Below, piece after piece: positions 1-8,808 of a DNA stretch of 64,000 nt. The notes below the pieces were generated by a model, which did not search any database, was not told the DNA's origin, and worked only from the letters and a program-made list of their open reading frames with translations. Every line of letters begins with the position of its first letter. Position 1 is the stretch's first letter. The translations under genes and the position numbers were made by a program. The DNA lies in the NCBI GenBank assembly GCA_900473415.1, contig UCLR01000026.1:62001-126000 (forward strand), read 5' to 3'. The DNA is from Hyphomicrobiales bacterium (GTDB taxonomy: Bacteria; Pseudomonadota; Alphaproteobacteria; Rhizobiales; Beijerinckiaceae).

Positions 1-1215
1 CGCACCGCCGACATCCTGGCGATCACGGCCGAGGCCCTGGCGGACCCTGCCAAGGTCACCGATGAGGAGGCCAAGACCCGTTACGAGGCTCTGAAGGCCC
101 AGCGCTTCACCACGGCCGAGACCCGCACCGTCCAGCAGATTTCCTTCCCCAACGCGGAGGAGGCAGCCGCCGCCAAGGCCAAGATCGACGACGGCGAGAC
201 CTTCGACGAGATCGCCACCGAGCGGAACGTCGCCTTCAACGATCTGACCCTCGGCACCTTCACGCGCGAGCAGATCTTCGACCCGGCCGTGCGCGACGCG
301 GCCTTCGCACTGGAGCAGGGAGGCGTCAGCGCCCCGGTGGCGAGCGCCTTCGGGACGGTGCTGCTGCGCGTCACCACCGTGAACGTCGCGCAGGTGCGCC
401 CCTTCGAGGAGGTCGCCGCGGAGGTGAAGCAGGAGATCGCCACCGGCCGCGCCGCCAGCAGGGTCACCGAGCTGCACGACAAGATCGAGGACCAGCGGGC
501 CGGCGCCCGGCCGCTCGCCGAGATCGCCAAGGAGTTCGGCTTGACGCTGCGCAGCGCCGGGCCGATGAGCGCGAGCCTCGCCAAGCCGGACGGAAAGCAG
601 GAAGAGGCCCTGCCCGGCGGCGACCCCACGCTGCAGGCGATCTTCCGCTCGGATATCGGCGTCGACAACGAGGCGATCCGCCTGCCCCGCGACAGCGGCT
701 ATGTCTGGTTCGACGTCACCAAGATCGACCCGGCGCGCGACCGCGGCTTCGACGAGGTCAAGGCCGAAGTGGAGAAGCAGTGGCGTGCGGACGAGACCGC
801 CGCAAAGCTCTCGGCCAAGGCGCGCGAGCTCGTCGAGCGGCTCGACAAGGGCGAGAGCTTTGACGCCGTCGCGGCTTCCGCCGGGCTCACCATCGAGACC
901 GCCGCCGATATCGGCCGACAGGACCAGCGCGCCGAGCTGCCCGCCGGCGTCGTCAGCCAGGTCTTTGGCACTGCGGTGGGCAAGAGCAATTCCTCGGCCG
1001 GCGCGGATGGCGGACGCATCCTGTTCAAGGTCGATTCGGCCACCGTCCCGCCCTACCTCCGGACGACGCAAGAGGCTGCGAATTTCGAGCGCGTCCTGTC
1101 GTCGAGCATGAGCGAGGATGTCCTGCTGCAATACGTCGCCTTCCGGCAGACGCAGCTCGGCGTCCGCATCAACGAGGCCGCCTTCCGCAACGCCACGGGC
1201 GGGACGCAGAATTGA
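1..1215 (+). CDS. ppiD: PpiD/SurA-type periplasmic peptidyl-prolyl isomerase, 3' part
   Basis: The reading frame is open from the first base of the window, so the gene starts outside it; about 404 C-terminal residues are present. The protein looks like PpiD, an inner-membrane-anchored, periplasm-facing chaperone of the SurA/parvulin type that helps outer-membrane and secreted proteins fold. Visible here are a parvulin-like stretch early in the fragment (Q-Q-I-S-F-P, then L-G-x-x-x-x-E-Q-I, then G-x-V-S-x-P-V) and a long, charged, helix-rich C-terminal part. The N-terminal membrane anchor is not in view. The stop lies 2 bases before the ATG of trpE, so the two are probably co-transcribed. The family assignment is good; telling PpiD from SurA needs the missing N-terminus. 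Confidence 0.8.
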   Translation, partial: RTADILAITAEALADPAKVTDEEAKTRYEALKAQRFTTAETRTVQQISFPNAEEAAAAKAKIDDGETFDEIATERNVAFNDLTLGTFTREQIFDPAVRDAAFALEQGGVSAPVASAFGTVLLRVTTVNVAQVRPFEEVAAEVKQEIATGRAASRVTELHDKIEDQRAGARPLAEIAKEFGLTLRSAGPMSASLAKPDGKQEEALPGGDPTLQAIFRSDIGVDNEAIRLPRDSGYVWFDVTKIDPARDRGFDEVKAEVEKQWRADETAAKLSAKARELVERLDKGESFDAVAASAGLTIETAADIGRQDQRAELPAGVVSQVFGTAVGKSNSSAGADGGRILFKVDSATVPPYLRTTQEAANFERVLSSSMSEDVLLQYVAFRQTQLGVRINEAAFRNATGGTQN

Positions 1216-1217
1216 CG

Positions 1218-2732
1218 ATGCAGCCCGTCGAAACCTTCGAGCGCTTCGCGCAGGTCTACGAGGCCGGCACGCCGCAGCTTCTGCGCCAGGTGCTGGTCGG
1301 CGATTGCGAGACGCCGGTCGCCGCCTTCCTGAAGCTCAGGCACGCCACTAACGGCCCCGCTTTCCTGCTCGAATCGGTCGAGGGCGGCGCGGTCCGCGGA
1401 CGCTACTCGATGATCGGGCTGGAGCCGGACCTGATCTGGCGCTGCCATCACGGGGAGGCCGCGCTCTGCCGCCCGGCGCTGGGCGAGGACTTCCTGCCCG
1501 ATCCGCGCCCGGCCTTCGAGAGCCTGCGGGCGCTGCTCGACGAGAGCATGATTCCCGAGGTCGAGGGCTTGCCGCCGATGGCGGCCGGCGTCTTCGGCTA
1601 TCTCGGCTACGACATGGTGCGGCTGATGGAGCGGCTGCCCGACCCCAAGGAGACGGGAACGGGCGTGCCCGACGCCATCCTGACGCGGCCGACGCTGATG
1701 GTGGTGTTCGATTCGGTGCGCGACGAGATCCATGTCGTGACGCCGGTGCGGCACCGGCCCGGCACCTCGGCCCGCCAGGCCTATGAGCAGGCGCAGGAGC
1801 GGCTGGAAGCGGTCGTGAGCGCGCTGGAAGGTCCCCTCCCCGCCGAGGCCGAGATCGACATCGCGAACCTGCCGGAACCGGCCAGGATCTCGAACACGAG
1901 CGAAGCCGAGTTCCACGAGATGGTCGCGAAGGCGAAGGAGTACATCCGCGCCGGCGACATCTTCCAGGTGGTGCTGTCGCAGCGCTTCGAGGCGCCCTTC
2001 CAGCTTCCGCCCTTCGCGCTCTACCGGGCGCTGAGGCGCGTCAACCCGGCGCCCTTCCTCTGCTATCTCGATTTCGGCGGCTTCCAGATCGTCTGCTCGA
2101 GCCCGGAAATCCTCGTGCGGCTACGCGACGACACGGTCACGATCCGTCCGATCGCCGGCACGCGCCGGCGCGGCGCGACCGAGACGGAAGATCAAGCGCT
2201 GGCGGAGGAGCTTCTGGCCGACCCGAAGGAGCGCGCGGAGCATCTGATGCTGCTCGATCTCGGCCGCAACGATGTCGGGCGCGTCGCGAAGATCGGCACC
2301 GTCCAGGTGACCGATTCCTTCTTCATCGAGCGCTACAGCCAGGTCATGCACATCGTCTCCAATGTCGAGGGCGCGATCGACCCACGCCACGATGCGCTCT
2401 CGGCGCTCATCGCCGGCTTCCCGGCGGGCACCGTCTCGGGCGCGCCGAAGGTTCGGGCGATGGAGATCATCGACGAATTGGAGCGCGATGCGCGCGGCGC
2501 CTATGCGGGTTGCATCGGCTATTTCGGCGCCAATGGCGAGATGGACACCTGCATCGTGCTGCGCACCGCGGTGGTCAAGGACGGGCGCATGCATGTTCAG
2601 GCCGGCGCTGGCATCGTCTACGACTCGAATCCTGCCGCCGAGCAGGAAGAGTGCATCAACAAGGCCAAGGCCCTGTTCCGCGCAGCCGAGGAGGCGATCC
2701 GCTTCGCGGCGCGTACCGGACGCGGCCAGTAG
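1218..2732 (+). CDS. trpE: Anthranilate synthase component I
   Basis: 504 aa from the ATG at 1218; an in-frame TTG six bases earlier overlaps the ppiD stop and is less likely. TrpE converts chorismate, with ammonia delivered by TrpG, to anthranilate, the first step of tryptophan synthesis. The N-terminal tryptophan-binding motif L-L-E-S near residue 50 is present, and the C-terminal chorismate-binding domain shows R-P-I-A-G-T-R-R-R-G, L-D-L-G-R-N-D-V-G-R and P-A-G-T-V-S-G-A-P-K-V. It is the stand-alone component, not the TrpEG fusion found in many Rhizobiaceae. No trpG or trpD follows: the gene ends at an intrinsic terminator, so its partner must lie elsewhere. Confidence 0.96.
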   Translation: MQPVETFERFAQVYEAGTPQLLRQVLVGDCETPVAAFLKLRHATNGPAFLLESVEGGAVRGRYSMIGLEPDLIWRCHHGEAALCRPALGEDFLPDPRPAFESLRALLDESMIPEVEGLPPMAAGVFGYLGYDMVRLMERLPDPKETGTGVPDAILTRPTLMVVFDSVRDEIHVVTPVRHRPGTSARQAYEQAQERLEAVVSALEGPLPAEAEIDIANLPEPARISNTSEAEFHEMVAKAKEYIRAGDIFQVVLSQRFEAPFQLPPFALYRALRRVNPAPFLCYLDFGGFQIVCSSPEILVRLRDDTVTIRPIAGTRRRGATETEDQALAEELLADPKERAEHLMLLDLGRNDVGRVAKIGTVQVTDSFFIERYSQVMHIVSNVEGAIDPRHDALSALIAGFPAGTVSGAPKVRAMEIIDELERDARGAYAGCIGYFGANGEMDTCIVLRTAVVKDGRMHVQAGAGIVYDSNPAAEQEECINKAKALFRAAEEAIRFAARTGRGQ

Positions 2733-2756
2733 CGCCAAGGCCATCACGGCGATGGT

Positions 2757-2795
2757 GAACCGCCCGGCCGATGAAGCCGGGCGGTTTTTTCTTTT
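2757..2795 (+). terminator. Intrinsic terminator of ppiD-trpE
   Basis: An inverted repeat (ACCGCCCGGC ... GCCGGGCGGT) with a short loop is followed directly by a run of T residues, 25 bases after the trpE stop. It is a textbook rho-independent terminator on the + strand. The convergent gene ends just beyond it. Confidence 0.9.
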
Positions 2796-2798
2796 CTG

Positions 2799-3371
2799 TC
2801 AGTGCCCCTTCCCAGCCGGCAGCGTCATGCGGTCGACCCAGGCGATGCCGATGGCGGACAGGATGAACACGACGTGGATCAGCGTCTGGAGCAGGACGCC
2901 CGTCTCCGTGTAGTTGGGGGTCCTGCCCACGATCCCGATATTGCCGGCCTCGATGAAGGTCCTGAGCAGATGGATCGAGGAGATGCCGATGATCGCCATG
3001 GCGAGCTTGATCTTGAGCACGCTGGCGTTGACGTGGCTCAGCCATTCCGGCTGGTCGGGATGGCCTTCGAGCCGCAGCCGCGAGACGAAGGTCTCGTAGC
3101 CGCCGACGATCACCATGATCAGCAGGTTGGAGATCATCACCACGTCGATCAGCCCCAGCACCACCAGCATGATCTGCTGCTCGCTGAAGTCGAATGCGTG
3201 GGTGACCAGGTGCCACAGCTCCTTCAGGAACAGGAAGACATAGACGCACTGCGCCACGATGAGGCCGAGATAGAGCGGCAGCTGCAGCCAGCGCGAGGAG
3301 AAGATCAACGCTGGCAAAGGCCGCATCGCGGCCAGCTCGGGAGAGGTGGTCGGGTCGCCGGAATGCGCCAT
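2799..3371 (-). CDS. UPF0114/YqhA-family membrane protein
   Basis: 190 aa from the ATG at 3371, preceded by AGGAACAGCCC; the frame stays open much further upstream, but that part has no membrane-protein character and is rejected. It has several hydrophobic segments: L-Y-L-G-L-I-V-A-Q near residue 32, the stretch around V-V-L-G-L-I-D-V-V-M-I, and a C-terminal segment near residues 158-178. The motif N-L-L-I-M-V-I-V-G-G-Y-E-T-F-V-S is typical of the UPF0114 (YqhA, TIGR00645) family, whose function is not established. It is convergent with trpE and divergent from the BA14K gene. The family call is solid; I give no function. Confidence 0.85.
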   Translation of the reverse strand: MAHSGDPTTSPELAAMRPLPALIFSSRWLQLPLYLGLIVAQCVYVFLFLKELWHLVTHAFDFSEQQIMLVVLGLIDVVMISNLLIMVIVGGYETFVSRLRLEGHPDQPEWLSHVNASVLKIKLAMAIIGISSIHLLRTFIEAGNIGIVGRTPNYTETGVLLQTLIHVVFILSAIGIAWVDRMTLPAGKGH

Positions 3372-3618
3372 GGGCTGTTCCTGATCCTTCGAATAGATGA
3401 TGCGATTCTGGTGCAATGCAGCGGTAGATGGCGAGGAAGATGCGAGCGCGCAACCCGTCCATGCCGCTTTCGCGATGTCCAACGACAATGATGAGACGGC
3501 GTAATTGTGCCGAGATTCGGAGCTAGTCTTTCCCTCGCGGCGACAGATCGCTACATTCGAATCGAACCGGGGGAACAGGCTCTGTTCCACTCGTATGGGA
3601 CAGCAGAGGAGTTTCGTC

Positions 3619-4038
3619 ATGATCAGGACGCTCGTCGTCGCCGCCGCTCTGGCGGGCACAGCCGCCCTTGCCGCGCCGGCAACGGCCGCGCCGCTGACCA
3701 GCGGCGCCGCAGCCGTCGCCACCGCGAAGGACGGCAGCCAGCTCGTGCAGAACGTGCAGTATCGCCGCTACGGTTATTACGGCCCGCGCTACTATGGCGG
3801 CTATCGCCGTGGCCCGGCGATCGGCGCCGGCATCGCGGCCGGCGTTATCGGCGGCGCGCTCGCGGCCGGTGCTCTCGCGGCTCCGCCGCCGCCGGTCTAT
3901 TACGCGCCGGCCCCGGGCCCGGTTTATGGCATCGAGGACGTCGATGCGGTGGCCTATTGCTCGCGCCGCTTCCGTAGCTACGACCCGGAGACCGGCACCT
4001 ACATCGGCGCCGGCGGCGTCGTTCGCGCCTGCCCCTGA
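3619..4038 (+). CDS. BA14K-family secreted protein
   Basis: 139 aa from the ATG at 3619, with a CAGAGGAG ribosome-binding site. The N-terminus (M-I-R-T-L-V-V-A-A-A-L-A-G...A-A-P-A-T-A-A) is a signal peptide. A Tyr/Gly/Arg-rich stretch and a hydrophobic Gly/Ala segment follow (about residues 58-90). The C-terminus carries the BA14K signature Y-C-S-R-R-F-R-S-Y-D-P-E-T-G-T-Y with a second Cys near the end. BA14K proteins are immunoreactive, lectin-like surface proteins first described in Brucella and widespread in Hyphomicrobiales. A clear terminator follows, so it is monocistronic. Confidence 0.87.
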   Translation: MIRTLVVAAALAGTAALAAPATAAPLTSGAAAVATAKDGSQLVQNVQYRRYGYYGPRYYGGYRRGPAIGAGIAAGVIGGALAAGALAAPPPPVYYAPAPGPVYGIEDVDAVAYCSRRFRSYDPETGTYIGAGGVVRACP

Positions 4039-4067
4039 CGGCAGGCGACAGCACGATCACGGACAAG

Positions 4068-4097
4068 GACTCTCCGCAGCGACGCGGGGAGTTTTTT
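4068..4097 (+). terminator. Intrinsic terminator of the BA14K gene
   Basis: ACTCTCCGC and GCGGGGAGT form a 9-bp stem (one G-T pair) around a 6-nt loop, followed by six T residues. It lies 30 bases after the BA14K stop. Confidence 0.88.
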
Positions 4098-4170
4098 ATG
4101 GATCGGCCAAAGCGGCTTGCCATCGCGCCTTGGCCGCTTACCCTGCCGCCCGTCTGAATCGGAGCGTCTC

Positions 4171-4953
4171 GTGCGTATCGCCACCTGGAACGTCAACTCG
4201 GTCCGCCAGCGGCTCGGCCATCTGCTCGATTTCCTCAAGGAGGCCGAGCCCGATGCGCTCTGCCTGCAGGAGATCAAGTGCCTGGACGCCGACTTTCCGC
4301 GCGCCGAGATCGAGTCCGCCGGCTGGCACGTCGAGACCCACGGCCAGAAGACCTTCAACGGCGTCGCGATCCTCAGCCGCAGCAAGCTCGAGGATGTCAG
4401 GCGTGGCCTGCCGGGCGACGACGGAGACGAGCAGGCACGTTATCTGGAAGGCGTGCTGCCACTCGGGCAGGGCGTGGTGCGGCTGGCCTCGATCTACCTG
4501 CCGAACGGCAACCCGCCGAACACCGAAAAGTACCCCTACAAGCTCGGCTGGATGCAGCGGCTGACTGCGCATGCCCGGATGCTGCTGGAGCATGAGGAGC
4601 CGCTGGTGCTGGCGGGCGACTACAATGTCATCCCCGAGCCTCGCGACGCGCGCGATCCGGGCGCCTGGGTCAGCGACGCGCTTTTCCTGCCGCGCACGCG
4701 CGCGGCCTTCCGAGCGCTCACCCATCTCGGCCTGACCGAAGCCGTGCGGGCGACGACCGATGCCGGCGGGCTCTACAGCTTCTGGGATTATCAGGCCGGT
4801 GCCTGGCAGCGGAACAACGGCATCCGCATCGACCATCTGCTGCTCTCGCCGCAGGCGGCCGACAGGCTGGCGGGCGTCACCATCGCCAAGCATGTCCGCG
4901 GTTGGGACAAGCCATCGGACCACGTGCCGGTGATGGTGGATTTGGCCGCCTGA
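4171..4953 (+). CDS. xthA: Exodeoxyribonuclease III (AP endonuclease family)
   Basis: 260 aa. The start is taken at GTG 4171, because V-R-I-A-T-W-N-V-N-S is the canonical N-terminus of the family and GGAG lies 6 bases upstream; the longer upstream frame runs through the terminator region. ExoIII cleaves DNA at abasic sites and removes 3'-blocking groups in base excision repair. Catalytic landmarks are visible: L-Q-E-I-K near residue 33 (metal-binding Glu), G-D-Y-N-V-I-P near 150 (Asp/Asn), I-D-H-L-L and the C-terminal S-D-H-V-P-V (catalytic His). The length is normal. It stands as a single gene. Confidence 0.94.
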   Translation: MRIATWNVNSVRQRLGHLLDFLKEAEPDALCLQEIKCLDADFPRAEIESAGWHVETHGQKTFNGVAILSRSKLEDVRRGLPGDDGDEQARYLEGVLPLGQGVVRLASIYLPNGNPPNTEKYPYKLGWMQRLTAHARMLLEHEEPLVLAGDYNVIPEPRDARDPGAWVSDALFLPRTRAAFRALTHLGLTEAVRATTDAGGLYSFWDYQAGAWQRNNGIRIDHLLLSPQAADRLAGVTIAKHVRGWDKPSDHVPVMVDLAA

Positions 4954-5088
4954 GATCGGCCATCGTTCTCGGGCGCGGTGAAGCCCAGAACCGAGCGGCT
5001 CCGGAAGGAGGCGGCGCTTTAGCCTCCGCATTACGAGATGCTCGCGTCAAGCTATGACGCGCTTCCACGGACCTTGCCGAGACTTGCC

Positions 5089-6045
5089 TCAGCGCTGGGT
5101 CGGCGCAGCCACGGCACGCGCCCCGGCGACCTGCTGGCGCTCGACCAGGGCAAGTGCGGCCGAACGATCCGTCGCGGACGCCGCGGCGAAGGCGGCATCG
5201 TGACGTTCGATGATCCAGGACTCGCGAACAGGGTCAGCGCCCTCACGCGCCAGCGCCAGCCACATCAGCCCGAGCACGGGCTGGCGTGGCACGCCCTCCC
5301 CACCGCGGATCAGCATCTCGCCGAAGGCTGCGCGGGCGGGCGCATGGCCCTTCTCGGCGGCGAGCTTCATCCAGCGAGCCGCCTGACGCGCATCGCGGGT
5401 GGTGCCCTGACCCTTCATGTAGAGGCGTGCGAGATTGTACTGGCCGTCCGGGTCGCCAAAATAGGAGGCGGCGTAGTGGAACATGTCGAAGGCGCGGTCG
5501 GAGTTGGGCTTGACGTAAGAACCCTTGATCCCGTCCGAGAAATAGCTGCCGAGCGCGACGAAGGCGCTGCCGACCATACGGCCCTCGGCGGTGCCGGGGA
5601 TGGCGTCGGCATTCTCGTCCGCGATCTTCGAGAAATACTCGAAGGCCTTGAGATCATTGGCGGGAACGCCCTCGCCTTCAGCGTAGATCTTGCCGAGCTT
5701 GTATTGGGCGGTCAGGTGCCCCTGCGAGGCTGCGTATTCGAGCGCCCGCACGGCTCCAGCCTGGTTGCCGGCGGATGAGTCGCGCATCCAGGCGCGCAAC
5801 GCATCGCGGGCGCTGCTGAAGGGAACGAGCGGCAGCGCCGTATGAGCGGCCGGGGTGTTCGGAGCGGGCGTGACTTTAGCGACGCTGGCGTCGCGCGCCG
5901 GCTCGTCGTCCGGATCCGGCAGCGCGGCCTCCGGAATCGCGCGCGGAGGCAACGGCGACCGACCGCCGGGAAAATCCTGCGCTTGGGCGGCCAGGGGGCC
6001 GGCGAGCAGCAGCAGGCATGCTATGGTCGAGCTAGATATCCGCAT
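5089..6045 (-). CDS. exoR: ExoR-like periplasmic Sel1-repeat regulator
   Basis: 318 aa with a signal peptide (M-R-I-S-S-S-T-I-A-C-L-L-L-L...A-Q-A-Q), a Pro-rich linker and Sel1/TPR-like repeats from about residue 90. The order of motifs (A-L-E-Y-A-A-x-x-G-H-x-x-A-Q-Y-K-L-G-K-I-Y-A-E-G-E-G-V, then N-D-x-x-A-F-E-Y-F, then G-Y/S-Y-F-S-D-G-I-K-G-S, then A-A-R-W-M-K-L-A-A-E-K-G-H) matches rhizobial ExoR. That protein holds the ExoS sensor kinase inactive in the periplasm and so controls exopolysaccharide and motility through ChvI. No exoS/chvI is in the window. Its start lies inside the end of ilvD (14-base overlap), and no well-spaced Shine-Dalgarno precedes it, which suggests coupling to ilvD translation. 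The N-terminal linker is longer than in the S. meliloti protein as I recall it. Confidence 0.8.
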   Translation of the reverse strand: MRISSSTIACLLLLAGPLAAQAQDFPGGRSPLPPRAIPEAALPDPDDEPARDASVAKVTPAPNTPAAHTALPLVPFSSARDALRAWMRDSSAGNQAGAVRALEYAASQGHLTAQYKLGKIYAEGEGVPANDLKAFEYFSKIADENADAIPGTAEGRMVGSAFVALGSYFSDGIKGSYVKPNSDRAFDMFHYAASYFGDPDGQYNLARLYMKGQGTTRDARQAARWMKLAAEKGHAPARAAFGEMLIRGGEGVPRQPVLGLMWLALAREGADPVRESWIIERHDAAFAAASATDRSAALALVERQQVAGARAVAAPTQR

Positions 6046-7762
6046 AGCAATGGGTTTCGGCCGCCCCTCCTGGGTGAGTCACGGCGCCGCCTTTGGCGGA
6101 GCCAACCGTTTGCGCGTATTTCCATAGCGCTCCGGAATTGTAGTCGGTCTTCCTAGGCTTCCAGTCGTTACGACGCGCTGCAAGTTCGGCATCAGAAAGG
6201 CGGACTGCGAGCTTTCCTGTGATGGCATCGAGCTCGATAATATCGCCGTCGCGGATGAGGCCGATGGGCCCGCCGACGGCGGCTTCGGGGCCGACATGGC
6301 CGACGCAAAAGCCGCGCGTCGCACCGGAGAAGCGGCCATCGGTGATGAGCGCGACCTTGTCGCCCATGCCCTGGCCGTAGAGGGCGGCGGTGGTCGACAG
6401 CATCTCGCGCATCCCGGGGCCACCCTTGGGGCCCTCGTAGCGGATGACGATGACGTCGCCTTCCTTGTAGCTGCGCTCGGTGACGGCCTTGAAGGCGTCC
6501 TCCTCGCGGTCGAAGCAACGGGCCGGTCCGACGAAGACGAGCTTGTCCTCGGGCATGCCGGCGATCTTCACGATGGCGCCTTCCGGCGCGAGATTGCCCT
6601 GCAGGCCTACGACGCCACCGGTCACAGTGATCGGCTTGTCGGCGCGGTAGACGACGTCCTGCTGGTCGTTCCATTTCACCGAGGCCATGTTCTCGGCGAT
6701 GGTGCGGCCGGTGACGGTCAAACAGTCGCCGTGGAGGTAGCCGGCGTCGAGCAGGCTCTTCATGACGAGCGGAATCCCTCCGACCTCGAACATGTCCTTG
6801 GCGACGTATTTCCCGCCGGGCTTCAGGTCGGCGATATAGGGGGTCTTCTTGAAGATCTCGGCGACCTCGAACAGATCGAAGTCGATGCCGCATTCATGCG
6901 CGATCGCCGGCAGGTGCAGCGCGCCGTTGGTCGAACCGCCGGTGGCAGCGACGACCATCGCGGCGTTCTCGAGCGCCTTGCGGGTGACGATGTCGCGCGG
7001 GCGGATGTTCCGCGCGATCAGCTCCATCACCATCTCGCCGGCGGTGTAGCAGAAGGTGTCGCGCACGTCGTAGGGAGCCGGTGCGCCGCAGCTATAGGGC
7101 AGCGCCAGTCCGATCGCCTCCGCGACCGTCGCCATGGTGTTGGCGGTGAACTGCGCGCCGCAGGAACCGGCCGAGGGGCAGGCCGCCTCCTCCAGCTCCT
7201 GCAGGTCCTCGTCGGACATGGCGCCGACTGAATGCTTGCCGACGGCCTCGAACACGTCCTGCACGGTGACGGGCCGGCCCTTGAAGGTGCCGGGCAAAAT
7301 GGAGCCGCCATAGATGAAGATCGAAGGCACGTTGAGCCGCACCATCGCCATCATCATGCCGGGCAGAGACTTGTCGCAGCCGGCGAGGCCGACGAGCCCG
7401 TCATAGCAATGGCCGCGCATGGTGAGCTCGACCGAGTCGGCAATGACCTCACGCGAGGCAAGCGAGGACTTCATGCCCTGGTGGCCCATCGCGATGCCGT
7501 CGGTAACAGTGATCGTGCAGAACTCGCGCGGCGTGCCACTGGCGGAGGCGACGCCCTTCTTGACGGCCTGAGCCTGGCGCATCAGCGCGATGTTGCAGGG
7601 GGCAGCCTCGTTCCAGCAGGAGGCGACACCGACGAAGGGCTGCGCGATCTGCTTCGCGGTCATGCCCATGGCGTAATAGTAGGAACGATGCGGAGCCTTG
7701 GCCGGGCCAACGCTTACGTGCCGGCTCGGTAGCCTCGACTTGTCGAACACTCGCGCGTCCAT
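6032..7762 (-). CDS. ilvD: Dihydroxy-acid dehydratase
   Basis: 576 aa from the ATG at 7762 (M-D-A-R-V-F-D-K-S-R-L-P-S-R-H-V). Upstream in-frame GTG 7819 and ATG 7816 would add about 18 residues and cannot be excluded. The enzyme dehydrates 2,3-dihydroxy-isovalerate and -methylvalerate in valine/isoleucine synthesis and carries an Fe-S cluster. Diagnostic sequence: C-D-K-S-L-P-G-M near residue 118, C-P-S-A-G-S-C-G-A-Q-F-T-A-N-T-M near 190, and G-G-P-G-M-R-E-M-L and D-G-R-F-S-G in the C-terminal half. The three expected cluster cysteines are present. The 3' end overlaps exoR by 14 bases. Confidence 0.95.
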   Translation of the reverse strand: MDARVFDKSRLPSRHVSVGPAKAPHRSYYYAMGMTAKQIAQPFVGVASCWNEAAPCNIALMRQAQAVKKGVASASGTPREFCTITVTDGIAMGHQGMKSSLASREVIADSVELTMRGHCYDGLVGLAGCDKSLPGMMMAMVRLNVPSIFIYGGSILPGTFKGRPVTVQDVFEAVGKHSVGAMSDEDLQELEEAACPSAGSCGAQFTANTMATVAEAIGLALPYSCGAPAPYDVRDTFCYTAGEMVMELIARNIRPRDIVTRKALENAAMVVAATGGSTNGALHLPAIAHECGIDFDLFEVAEIFKKTPYIADLKPGGKYVAKDMFEVGGIPLVMKSLLDAGYLHGDCLTVTGRTIAENMASVKWNDQQDVVYRADKPITVTGGVVGLQGNLAPEGAIVKIAGMPEDKLVFVGPARCFDREEDAFKAVTERSYKEGDVIVIRYEGPKGGPGMREMLSTTAALYGQGMGDKVALITDGRFSGATRGFCVGHVGPEAAVGGPIGLIRDGDIIELDAITGKLAVRLSDAELAARRNDWKPRKTDYNSGALWKYAQTVGSAKGGAVTHPGGAAETHCYADI

Positions 7763-8052
7763 CGCCACTTCGCCTTCGTCCCCCCGGTTCCGGCGCGATC
7801 CATTTGCCACGTCCATCACGTCCGGAGCAACTTTCGCCTGGAAAAGCTCATGCCGGTACGGAACCCAATCCGCTCCGGCGCGTTACTCCCCGTTTTGTCT
7901 ATATCTCAGGGACTTAACGCGACGTTTTGCTGAGCTCTGTTTGTGGCGGCTTCGCGGCGACAAAGGCGGAGAGAACGGGGCTAGTTACCGTTCCCTTGCG
8001 ACTGTTGCGAGGATGTCACAAATAGTGAGAGCGCGGCTGCCGTACCGGCAGC
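7763..8052. other. Intergenic region upstream of ilvD
   Basis: About 290 bases between two minus-strand genes. It must contain the ilvD-exoR promoter. On the minus strand TATAGA (near 7900) could be a -10 element, but I find no convincing -35 partner. Just after the YqaA-type gene's stop there is a hairpin (GCTGCCG-GTA-CGGCAGC, about 8037-8053) without a T run. No attenuator-like leader peptide rich in Val/Ile/Leu was recognised. Confidence 0.4.
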
Positions 8053-8634
8053 TCAGAGCACCATCGGCAGGACGAAAAAGCCACCGACCACAATCGCCAG
8101 TAGCGTCAGCGCGGCCATCGGCAGATGCTTCTCGATGAAGATGCGGATGTCGTCGCCATAGTAGCGCAGCGCCACCGCAATCATCAGGAAAAAGCTCGTC
8201 CGAGAGACGACCATGCCGACCGTGAACTTCCACAGGTCGAAATGGAGGAAGCCCGACATGATCGTGACGATCTTGAACGGGATCGGGGTCAGCCCCTTCG
8301 TCACCAGCACCCAGAACCAGTAGTCCTGCGAGGTCGAGATCAGATGGGCCGCCTTGTCCTGCAGCCCATAGAGGCTGATCAGCCAGGAGCCCAGGGAGTC
8401 ATAGAGCAGCGCGCCGATGGCATAGCCGAGATAACCGCCGAGCACGGCGCCGAGCGAGCAGACGCCGGCATAGAACCAGGCGCGATCCGGCCGCGCGAGG
8501 CACATCGGCAAGAGCAGCGGGATCGGCGGCAGGGGGCTGATCGAGCTTTCGACGAAGGTCAGTGCAAAGAGCAGCCAAGGGGCCGCCGGATGGGAGGCGT
8601 AGGATACGCACCAGTCATAGGCTCGCTTGAGCAT
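8053..8634 (-). CDS. YqaA-type (DedA/VTT-like) membrane protein
   Basis: 193 aa from the ATG at 8634; an in-frame GTG at 8664 is an alternative. It has a hydrophobic profile with about five membrane segments and the motifs F-V-E-S-S-I-S-P-L-P-P and T-P-I-P-F-K-I-V-T-I-M-S-G. These are the signature pieces of the VTT/SNARE-associated (DedA, YqaA) family: an acidic residue and Pro-rich turn in the first re-entrant loop, and P-x-K near the second. Members act in membrane homeostasis and undecaprenyl-phosphate or lipid handling. It stands alone between ilvD and the palindromic repeat next to valS. Confidence 0.82.
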   Translation of the reverse strand: MLKRAYDWCVSYASHPAAPWLLFALTFVESSISPLPPIPLLLPMCLARPDRAWFYAGVCSLGAVLGGYLGYAIGALLYDSLGSWLISLYGLQDKAAHLISTSQDYWFWVLVTKGLTPIPFKIVTIMSGFLHFDLWKFTVGMVVSRTSFFLMIAVALRYYGDDIRIFIEKHLPMAALTLLAIVVGGFFVLPMVL

Positions 8635-8808
8635 GGTCTGAACAGCCGGTCTTTTTGCCGCCACGCGGGCGCATGGCAGATTTGCGTCGGGCGCATCTAA
8701 TAGGGGTCGACGAGAGAATGCGAGTCCTCTCTTCGATCAGCGTCATTTTGACGTCAACGCCGTGGCCGGAATGCGTCGATTGGTCGGGGCGGCTCGGGCC
8801 CAGGCCGG

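Noticed and set aside
3572..3596. EcfG-type promoter before the BA14K gene
   Set aside because: GGAAC is present, but the spacer to CGTA is 15 bases rather than 16 or 17, so the match is not good enough to claim.
5038..5778. A 246-residue + strand protein
   Set aside because: It is antisense to exoR, whose repeats and signal peptide are clear.
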